Assembly (NCBI GenBank): GCA_042140185.1
Contig: CP159477.1
Coordinates: 310,001-374,000, forward strand
Length of the DNA: 64,000 nt
DNA from: JANSXG01 sp024743075
GTDB taxonomy: Bacteria; Planctomycetota; Phycisphaerae; Phycisphaerales; UBA1924
Direction: 5' to 3'
The notes under the pieces were generated by a model. The model made no database searches, was not told the origin of the DNA, and was given only the letters and a program-made list of their open reading frames with translations. Positions 57,771-64,000 of this stretch are shown here, piece by piece; the first letter of the stretch is position 1, and each line of letters opens with the position of its first letter. A program made the translations under genes and the position numbers.

Positions 57771-58535
57771 ATGTCCCAGCGACGCAAAAACCCGGCGCTC
57801 TACGAACTGCTCGGTTCGCGTCCCATCAACAAGCCGGGCGGCGGGCGTCCGCCGGTCGAGGACCCCATCGAAGATGATCAGGAGGATTCCGCCTTCGGGA
57901 TCAAGCCCGGGCGCACCATCCGAATCCCCGTCGGCTACCTGTTCTTCGCGATCGCCGGCGTCATCGCCCTGATCTTCGGCGGCTACATGCTCGGCTACGC
58001 CCAGCGCGACCGCATCGCCGAGCAGGAAAAACTCCGGGCCCTGACCAGCGACGACCCCGACGGCGGGGGAGGCGGGGCCATCGCCGACCCGCTCAACCGG
58101 GGCTCCAGCGAGCAGAACACGCCCAACCGCCCGAACACCGACGGCTCGACGCGGCAGGTCAACAACAGCGGCTCAACCGCATCCCCGCCTCGGACCGGCT
58201 CGCCTCTCGAGAATGTCTGGTTCGTCCGCGAGGGCGTCCGTGACCCGCGTGAGCCCGGGTTGAACTACTTCATCCTGGCGACCAACTACCCGTGGGACGA
58301 GGCTGAGCGGGCCGCCCTCTACCTGGGGCAGAACGGCGTCGCCGCCGTGGTGTACCCCAGCAGCCGGTCGAATCGCTGGAATCTCTCCACGCGACGGGGG
58401 TTCGAGGGCGGCACGTTCCGCGACCGGGAGGCACAGGACCTCGTCGACCGGATCAAGCAGATCGGCGAGCGGTTCCAGTCCACCGAGCGTGGGGCCACCG
58501 ATTTCGACGATCTGTACCCGGCCCGGCTGGACTGA
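57771..58535 (+). CDS. single-pass membrane protein with SPOR-like C-terminus
   Basis: A 254-residue protein of unknown function. A cytoplasmic N-terminus (about 1-48) precedes one membrane helix VGYLFFAIAGVIALIFGGYM, a disordered Gly/Asn/Thr-rich periplasmic linker (about 95-145), and a compact C-terminal domain (about 160-245) of alternating strands and helices, with YFILATNYPWDEAERAALYL and GQNGVAAVVYPSS. This layout is that of SPOR-domain division or peptidoglycan proteins; the resemblance is by fold pattern only. Confidence 0.65.
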   Translation: MSQRRKNPALYELLGSRPINKPGGGRPPVEDPIEDDQEDSAFGIKPGRTIRIPVGYLFFAIAGVIALIFGGYMLGYAQRDRIAEQEKLRALTSDDPDGGGGGAIADPLNRGSSEQNTPNRPNTDGSTRQVNNSGSTASPPRTGSPLENVWFVREGVRDPREPGLNYFILATNYPWDEAERAALYLGQNGVAAVVYPSSRSNRWNLSTRRGFEGGTFRDREAQDLVDRIKQIGERFQSTERGATDFDDLYPARLD

Positions 58536-58643
58536 TCCGGCCATCCCGGATCGCCCGAGGCCTTGAACAGCCCGTCGTTTCTCGCTATTCTTGTCGGCCC
58601 GGCACATCGAAGACGCCGGACCGCCAGAGCAAAGGATCTTCCC

Positions 58644-58808
58644 ATGAGCCTCGACCAGTCCCTCAAGACCGCCGGCAACCTGACCAAGCACCGCAACGTG
58701 CTCAAGCGTCACGAGCGCATCGAGCGCCTCAAGGACACGAAGGACTTCGATCCGCAGGACAAGAAGGTCCTCCACCTGCAGAAGACCGGCAACCGCAAGG
58801 TCCGCTGA
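58644..58808 (+). CDS. small basic protein, PVC type
   Basis: A 54-residue, strongly basic protein, MSLDQSLKTAGNLTKHRNVL followed by KRHERIERLKDTKDF. It matches the small basic protein family reported from Chlamydiae, Verrucomicrobia and Planctomycetes (TIGR04137 type), whose role is not known but is thought to be ribosome-related. AAAGGA precedes the ATG. This is the clearest lineage marker in the window. Confidence 0.85.
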   Translation: MSLDQSLKTAGNLTKHRNVLKRHERIERLKDTKDFDPQDKKVLHLQKTGNRKVR

Positions 58809-58928
58809 GTCCGCGGGCGTCGCTTGGCGCCCTTCGATGACCATCGATGCATGACCAGGGCGCTCGATTTGCGAGTGCCCTTCTTTCTGCGCTGCCCACC
58901 GCATTTGCCCTCGCCCGAGGTACCCGCC

Positions 58929-60111
58929 ATGGATCTGGACCGGCTGATCTCTCCCGCGCCAAGTCGCTCGACGCCTCCGGCATCCGGCGTGTCTTCGAGC
59001 TCGGCGCGACGATGAACGACCCGATCAACCTCTCGATCGGGCAGCCCGATTTCCCGGTGCCCGCCAGTGTCAAGGATGCCGCGATCGACGCGATCCAGAA
59101 CGATCGCAACGGCTACTCGATGACCGGCGGCATTCCAGAACTCCGCGACCGCTGCGCATCGTGGATCGCCTCCGACCTCGGCTGGCCCGATGCGTCGACC
59201 GATGCCGGTCGCAGCGAACTCGGCGTCGCCGTGACCTCCGGCACCTCGGCGCGCTCTTCCTCATGAACATGGCCCTGCTCGGACCCGGCGACGAGATCAT
59301 CATCCCCGACCCGTACTTCGTCGCGTACCCGCACATGGCGACCTTCGCCGGCGGGCGCGCCGTTCGCTGCGACACCTACCCCGACTTCCGCATGACCGCC
59401 GAGCGCGTCGAGCCGCTCATCACGCCCGCGACGAAGGCGGTGCTGCTGAACTCGCCCGCGAACCCGTCGGGCGTGGTGATGACGCAGGCCGAGTGTCGCG
59501 AACTGCTCGAACTGTGTCGCGCCAAGGGTGTGCTGTTGATCTCCGACGAGATCTACGACGAGTTCTGTTTCGACGATGCGCGTGAGGACTTCGAGAACGG
59601 TCGCAAGTGTCCCAGCCCCTGTCGCGAGCCCGGCTCGCACGAGGATACGCTGCTCATCCGCGGCTTCGGCAAGACCTATGGTTGCACCGGCTGGCGCATG
59701 GGCTACATCGCCGGACCGCCCCGACTGGTTCAGGAGATCGCCAAACTGCAGCAGTACAGCTTTGTATGCGCGCCCACGCCGCTGCAGTGGGGCTGCATGG
59801 CAACCTTTGAAGCGGATATGTCCGGCCCGCTGGGTGACTACGCGACCCGACGCGATCTGGTCATCGAGAAGCTCGGTCTATACACCGAGGTTGCTCGGCC
59901 CGGCGGCGCCTTCTACAGCTTCATCAAGGTCCCCGAGCGCCTCGGCATGACCGGGAAGCAGTTCTTCGAGGCCGCGGTGAAGAAGAACGTGCTCATCATC
60001 CCGGGCGGCGTGTTCTCCGAGCAGGACACACACTTCCGCCTGAGTTTCGCGACCGCGAAGCCCCGCCTCATCGAGGGGCTGGACCGCCTCGCCGAACTGA
60101 TGGCCAGCTGA
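58929..60111 (+). CDS. PLP-dependent class I/II aminotransferase (two frameshifts in sequence)
   Basis: An aspartate-aminotransferase-like enzyme. ATG at 58929 follows GAGG. The frame breaks at CCC 58953-58955, where one more C gives LISPRAKSLDASGIRRVFEL, and at GG 59248-59249, where one more G gives VTSGTSGALFLMNMALLGPG. Motifs: NLSIGQPDFPVPASV, LLNSPANPSGVVM, LLISDEIYDEF and the PLP Lys in RGFGKTYGCTGWRMGYI. Corrected length about 394 residues. Substrate (aspartate, aromatic or other) cannot be told. Confidence 0.87.
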
Positions 60112-60129
60112 ATGATCGCGCCGGATTGA

Positions 60130-60157
60130 AGCCCTGCCTCGGCAGGGCTACCCTTTT
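60130..60157 (+). terminator. terminator after the aminotransferase
   Basis: AGCCCTGCC, loop TC, GGCAGGGCT, then ACCCTTTT, 18 bases after the stop. Confidence 0.85.
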
Positions 60158-60260
60158 CGATTCTGTGGCAGCCGGGCCCTGTCCGGCCCGCGCCCCGACC
60201 TCCATTTCCACATCTCACCGCTCGTGTTTGTCGAGCGACGCTTCCAGAAAGGCAGCCCCC

Positions 60261-61298
60261 ATGGCTCTCAAAGTGGGCATCAACGGCTTTGGTCGCATCG
60301 GACGTCTCGTGTACCGCATCGCGTCGCAGACGCCCGACATCGAGATCGTCGGCGTCAACGACCTTGTCGATGCCGACAACCTCGCCTACCTGCTCAAGTA
60401 CGACACCATGCACGGCCGGTTCCGCATCGGCGGCAACGAAGCCGATGTGCAGGTCGCCGACGGCTCGTTTTCGGTGAACGGCAAGGCCACACGCACCACC
60501 GCCGAGCGCGATCCGGCGTCGCTGCCCTGGAAGGATTTGGGCTGCGACTATGTCCTCGAATCGACTGGCCTGTTTACCGCCGGCGACGATGCGAAGAAGC
60601 ACCTCAGCGCCGGCGCAAAGCGCGTGCTGATTTCCGCGCCGACCAAGACCCCCGACGCCGTGAAGACCATGTGCTACAAGGTCAACCACGACCAGTACGA
60701 CCCGGCGAAGGATCAGGTCATCTCCAACGCGAGCTGCACCACCAATTGCCTCGCGCCGATCACCAAGGTCATCAACGACGCCTTCGGCCTCGAGGAGGGG
60801 CTGATGACCACCGTCCACGCCGCGACGGCGACCCAGCCCACGCAGGACGGCCCCTCGAAGAAGGATTACCGAGGCGGGCGCAACGCCTACATGAACATCA
60901 TCCCGGCCAGCACCGGCGCCGCGAAGGCGGTCGCGCTGTGCATCCCCGCGGTGAAGGGCAAACTCACCGGCATGGCCTTCCGCGTGCCGACCGCCGACGT
61001 GTCCTGCGTCGACCTGACCTTCCGCACGTCGAAGGCGACCAGTCTCGACGAGATCAACGCCGCGATGAAGTCCGCGGCCTCCGACGCCATGTCCGGCGTG
61101 CTGTACTACACCGAGGAGGAGGTCGTATCGTCGGACTTCGTCTCGCACCCCGGCTCGTCGATCTTCGACGCCAAGGCCGGCATCGAACTCAACGACCGGT
61201 TCTTCAAGGTCGTCTCGTGGTACGACAACGAGTTCGGCTACGCGTCGCGCTGTGTCGACATGCTCCGCATGATGGCCCAGAAAGACGGCCTTCTGTGA
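60261..61298 (+). CDS. gap: glyceraldehyde-3-phosphate dehydrogenase
   Basis: GapA-type enzyme of glycolysis, 345 residues. NAD-binding KVGINGFGRIGRLVYR, catalytic Cys in SNASCTTNCLAPITKVINDA, and SWYDNEFGYASRCVDM at the end. AAAGG precedes the ATG. It has its own terminator. With pgi and the transaldolase it belongs to central carbon metabolism, but these genes are not in one operon. Confidence 0.97.
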   Translation: MALKVGINGFGRIGRLVYRIASQTPDIEIVGVNDLVDADNLAYLLKYDTMHGRFRIGGNEADVQVADGSFSVNGKATRTTAERDPASLPWKDLGCDYVLESTGLFTAGDDAKKHLSAGAKRVLISAPTKTPDAVKTMCYKVNHDQYDPAKDQVISNASCTTNCLAPITKVINDAFGLEEGLMTTVHAATATQPTQDGPSKKDYRGGRNAYMNIIPASTGAAKAVALCIPAVKGKLTGMAFRVPTADVSCVDLTFRTSKATSLDEINAAMKSAASDAMSGVLYYTEEEVVSSDFVSHPGSSIFDAKAGIELNDRFFKVVSWYDNEFGYASRCVDMLRMMAQKDGLL

Positions 61299-61326
61299 GC
61301 CGGCCAGTCCTCCACTGAAGCTCTGC

Positions 61327-61364
61327 GACAGGCCGTCCGGCTCTCGGGCGGCCTGTCTGTTTCT
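61327..61364 (+). terminator. terminator after gap
   Basis: GACAGGCCG pairs with CGGCCTGTC over 9 bp around a 13-base loop with an inner CCG/CGG, followed by TGTTTCT. Confidence 0.75.
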
Positions 61365-61584
61365 GGGAAGGTTTTCGTTTGAACAGGGAACTTCGGGCTT
61401 TCGGCGTGCGAATGACTGGGTAGCCGCGAAGCCGGCTGAGGATCGGGCCGATTCATAACCCCGGGGTCCGACGCAGAATCGTCGGTTCTCGGTCCTTGCG
61501 GGCCGGTGGGAGCGTTGACACCCGGAGGGGGCCGATCTAGTTTGCCACGGGAGTAGCCCGTATTTGGGGGCGCAGGCGAGACGC

Positions 61585-63060
61585 GTGAACAAGAGCCAGT
61601 CATCCAGGCGGGTCGATCACAGCGACGGCACGAAACTGCCCATGCCCGAGGATTCTGCTGCGCCCCGTTCTTCCGGTAACGCCGGCACCGACCCCAACGA
61701 CGACAGCCGCCTCCCCATGCCCGAGGACACGGTCGAGATCCTGACCGGTCGGAAGTCGAACGGTGACTCGGGAGACGATTCCAAGTCCGGCTCCAGCGCC
61801 GCCGGCGGCTCGGCCGTCGGTTCGATGGACACCATCGTCGGCCGACTCGTCATCGAGCAGGGGCTGGCGACCGACGACGAAGTGAAAGCCGCGATCGCCA
61901 AGGTTGCCGGCGGTTCCGACCCGAGCGACAAGTCGTTCGCCGAGATCCTCGTCAACAAGGGCGTCATCACCCAGGCCCAGCTCGAGCGCCTTCGCAAGCA
62001 GGTCGAGGCCGAGCGGTCCGGACAGCAGATCCCCGGTTACCGCGTCCTCGGCAAACTCGGCGCCGGAGCGATGGCCGCGGTCTTCAAAGCCCGCCAGATC
62101 TCGCTCGACCGGCTCGTCGCCATCAAGGTCCTGCCCCGCAAGTTCAACGGCAACCGCCAGTTCATCGAGCGCTTCTACGCCGAGGGACGCGCCGCGGCCC
62201 AGCTCAACCACCCCAACATCGTGCAGGCCTTCGACGTCGGCAAGGCCGGCGAGTTCCACTACTTCGTGATGGAGTACGTGGACGGCGGGACCGTGCACGA
62301 CACCATCGTTCAGAACAAGCGGTTCGACGAGACCGAGGCGATCAACATCGCGATCAACGTCGCCGAGGCGCTCGAGCACGCCCACGAGCGCGGTCTCATC
62401 CACCGCGACGTCAAACCCAAGAACGTGATGATCACCAAGGGCGGCGTCGTGAAACTCGCCGACCTCGGTCTGGCCCGAGCCATCGATGACAAGGACGCCG
62501 CCCTCGCCGAGAAGGGTAAGGCCTACGGCACGCCGTACTACATCAGCCCGGAGCAGATCCGAGGCGAGGTCAATGTCGGCCCGCAGGCGGACATCTACTC
62601 GCTGGGCGCGACCATCTATCACATGGTCACCGGCAACGTGCCCTTCAACGGCAAGAACCCCAAAGAGGTGATGGAGAAGCACCTCAAGCAGCCGCTGGTC
62701 CCGCCGGACCACGTGAACCCCAAGCTCTCGGCGGGCATCTCCGAGGTCATCGAGATGATGATGGCCAAGAGCCGGCGCGAGCGCTACAAGAACGCCAAAG
62801 ACCTGCTCATCGACCTCCGCGCCGTCAAGCGCGGCGAGGACCCGCCGATCGCGCACAAGGAAACCACTCCAGACGCGCTGCTCGAGGTCGCGAACCTGCA
62901 GAAGTCCGTTGACGTCGCCGGTTCGGGCATGATCCCGGTCGACCAGAGCCGCCCGAAGGGCATCTGGGGCGAGCCGATCGTCAAGGGGCTCGTCTCCGTC
63001 GTGATCATCCTCGTGGTGATCGTGATCGGCCTCGTGGCGCTGGTCGCCGCGAACCTCTGA
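61585..63060 (+). CDS. membrane Ser/Thr protein kinase with N-terminal GspE_N-like domain
   Basis: A Hanks-type kinase of about 491 residues. The N-terminal 80 residues are disordered, with the repeated motif KLPMPED/RLPMPED. Then a small helical module, VGRLVIEQGLATDDEVKAAI and FAEILVNKGVITQAQLERLR, resembles the GspE/MshE N-terminal domain. The kinase domain follows (about 147-420): LGAGAMAAVFKA, VAIKVL, LIHRDVKPKNVMI, DLGLA instead of DFG, and YISPEQIRG. A C-terminal membrane helix (GLVSVVIILVVIVIGLVALV) ends the protein. The GTG at 61585 is chosen; a TTG at 61564 is also possible. No PASTA or sensor domain is outside the membrane. Confidence 0.92.
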   Translation: MNKSQSSRRVDHSDGTKLPMPEDSAAPRSSGNAGTDPNDDSRLPMPEDTVEILTGRKSNGDSGDDSKSGSSAAGGSAVGSMDTIVGRLVIEQGLATDDEVKAAIAKVAGGSDPSDKSFAEILVNKGVITQAQLERLRKQVEAERSGQQIPGYRVLGKLGAGAMAAVFKARQISLDRLVAIKVLPRKFNGNRQFIERFYAEGRAAAQLNHPNIVQAFDVGKAGEFHYFVMEYVDGGTVHDTIVQNKRFDETEAINIAINVAEALEHAHERGLIHRDVKPKNVMITKGGVVKLADLGLARAIDDKDAALAEKGKAYGTPYYISPEQIRGEVNVGPQADIYSLGATIYHMVTGNVPFNGKNPKEVMEKHLKQPLVPPDHVNPKLSAGISEVIEMMMAKSRRERYKNAKDLLIDLRAVKRGEDPPIAHKETTPDALLEVANLQKSVDVAGSGMIPVDQSRPKGIWGEPIVKGLVSVVIILVVIVIGLVALVAANL

Positions 63061-63168
63061 AGCCCTGATATTTCCGGGAGTTGAAGCGTCCGGGTGCCGG
63101 GCACGCCGCGCTGTCGCTGCGGTACCATTGCGCTTCTCGAACCCCACCCCAACCGATCCGGAGCGCGC

Positions 63169-63815
63169 ATGGAACTGTATATCGACACAGCCAACATCGA
63201 CGAGATCAAGCAGGCCCACGACATGGGCGTGCTCGACGGCGTGACCACCAACCCGTCGCTCATCGCCAAAGAGGGCGTCGACTACGGCAAGCGCCTCGAA
63301 GAGATCTGCGCGGTCGTCGAAGGGCCGGTCTCCGCCGAGGTGATCGCCCTCGACTTCGACGGCATGATGAAAGAGGGTCGCGAGCGCGCGAAGATCGCCG
63401 ACAACATCGTCATCAAACTGCCCAGCACGGTCGAGGGCCTCAAGGCCTGCAAGGCGTTCAGCGACGAGGGCGTGCGCACCAACCTGACGCTCTGCTTCCA
63501 GCCGCTCCAGGCGCTGATGGTCGCCAAAGCCGGCGCGTTCCTCGTGAGCCCGTTCATCGGGCGCGTCGACGATATCGGAGAGGACGGCATGCTCCTCATC
63601 GAGAACATCCGCCAGATCTACGACAACTACGGATTCACGACCAAGATCCTCGCCGCCTCCATCCGGCACACCAAGCACATGCTCGACTGCGCCTCGCCGG
63701 CGCGGATGTCGCGACCGTGCCGTTCGGCGTCATCAAAGGGCTGATGAACCACCCGCTCACCGACAGCGGTCTCGAGAAATTTCTCGCCGACTACAAGAAG
63801 GCGTTCGGCGGCTGA
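63169..63815 (+). CDS. transaldolase, small (TalC/FSA-like) type (frameshift in sequence)
   Basis: A short transaldolase of the fructose-6-phosphate aldolase/TalC group, about 215 residues. MELYIDTANIDEIKQAHDMG, GVTTNPSLIAKEG, the Schiff-base Lys in NIVIKLPST and LVSPFIGRVDDIGEDG. The frame breaks at CC 63692-63693; one more C gives MLDCALAGADVATVPFGVIK and the usual ending LMNHPLTDSGLEKFLADYKK. Whether it acts as transaldolase or aldolase cannot be told from these motifs. Confidence 0.9.
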
Positions 63816-64000
63816 TCAGGCTTCGCCCGGCGATCGCCAGATGTCGCCGTCGGCGATCTCCACCGAGTTGCCCGCCGGATCGCGGAAATAGATCGACCGC
63901 GCCCCGGTCGGCCAGTCGCGCTCCATCTCGATCGCGATGCCGAGGTTCTTCAGTCGGGCTCGCCACGCGCCCAGGCCGTCCGGCTCGCAGGAAAAGCAGA
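63816..64000 (-). CDS. VOC-family (glyoxalase-like) protein, C-terminal part
   Basis: The 3' end of a minus-strand gene that runs off the right edge. The visible part reads LKNLGIAIEMERDWPTGARS, then IYFRDPAGNSVEIADGDIW and a stop at 63816, overlapping nothing but adjoining the transaldolase stop directly. The strand IYFRDPAGNSVEI with its metal-binding Glu is typical of the VOC superfamily. Substrate unknown. Confidence 0.85.
   Translation of the reverse strand, partial: CFSCEPDGLGAWRARLKNLGIAIEMERDWPTGARSIYFRDPAGNSVEIADGDIWRSPGEA

Noticed and set aside
63090..63108. A seventh GGGTGCC repeat copy
   Set aside because: The head GGGTGCC is present, but the following stem is only GTGCC/GGCAC within the head itself, without the flank.

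Overview
The window is about 64 kb of GC-rich bacterial DNA that reads as a chromosome segment of a flagellated planctomycete, probably of the Phycisphaerae type. Supporting signs are a 54-residue small basic protein of the Chlamydiae/Verrucomicrobia/Planctomycetes type (58644), several membrane proteins with a C-x2-C-G-Y-x-L ... C-P-E-C-G zinc ribbon, a large secreted beta-helix protein ending in dockerin-like Ca-binding repeats, a futalosine-pathway menaquinone gene and two GroELs around one GroES. This placement is inference; there is no rRNA gene in the window to settle it. I see no tRNA, CRISPR array, insertion sequence or prophage.

Layout. 0-3.7 kb: a five-PAS HWE histidine kinase on the minus strand. 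3.7-9.2 kb: a minus-strand operon DUF1015 - MscS channel - membrane protein - serA - serC with a clear terminator. 9.3-21 kb: mixed housekeeping genes (M28 peptidase, GNAT, EF-P, Fur, YbjQ, SET protein, nitrilase-GNAT fusion, MqnC) with the window's repeat-rich islands: two families of short palindromic repeats and a truncated copy of the mqnC 3' end. 21-25.3 kb: the secreted beta-helix protein and a convergent XerD-like recombinase.

25.4-42.2 kb: a flagellar cluster, all on the plus strand: small protein-flgF, flgG-flgA-flgH, flgI-flgJ(N-terminal type)-flgN, flgK-flgL, then fliW, csrA and three flagellins. Four near-consensus sigma-54 (-24/-12) promoters precede the flgF, flgG, flgI and flgK units. 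The flagellins lack such promoters and sit behind the FliW/CsrA post-transcriptional switch, so rod/ring/hook-associated genes look transcriptionally staged and filament genes translationally staged.

42.2-49.4 kb: membrane protein, pgi, ppa, hpt, a ClpP-fold protein, a CDGSH iron-sulfur protein, MoxR and a zinc-ribbon membrane protein. 49.6-57.3 kb: the chaperone block groEL1 - unknown - groES - groEL2 - dnaJ - grpE - fmdB-like and a tandem pair of zinc-ribbon membrane proteins. 57.3-64 kb: acpS with an apparent CTG start, a SPOR-like membrane protein, the small basic protein, an aminotransferase, gap, a membrane Ser/Thr kinase, a transaldolase and the end of a VOC-family gene.

An important caveat: at least fourteen genes carry one or two frameshifts, nearly all explained by loss of one base from a short G or C run (three look like loss of a GC dinucleotide). 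This pattern across conserved essential genes points to consensus errors in the sequence rather than pseudogenes. I annotated those genes end to end and gave the break position for each.
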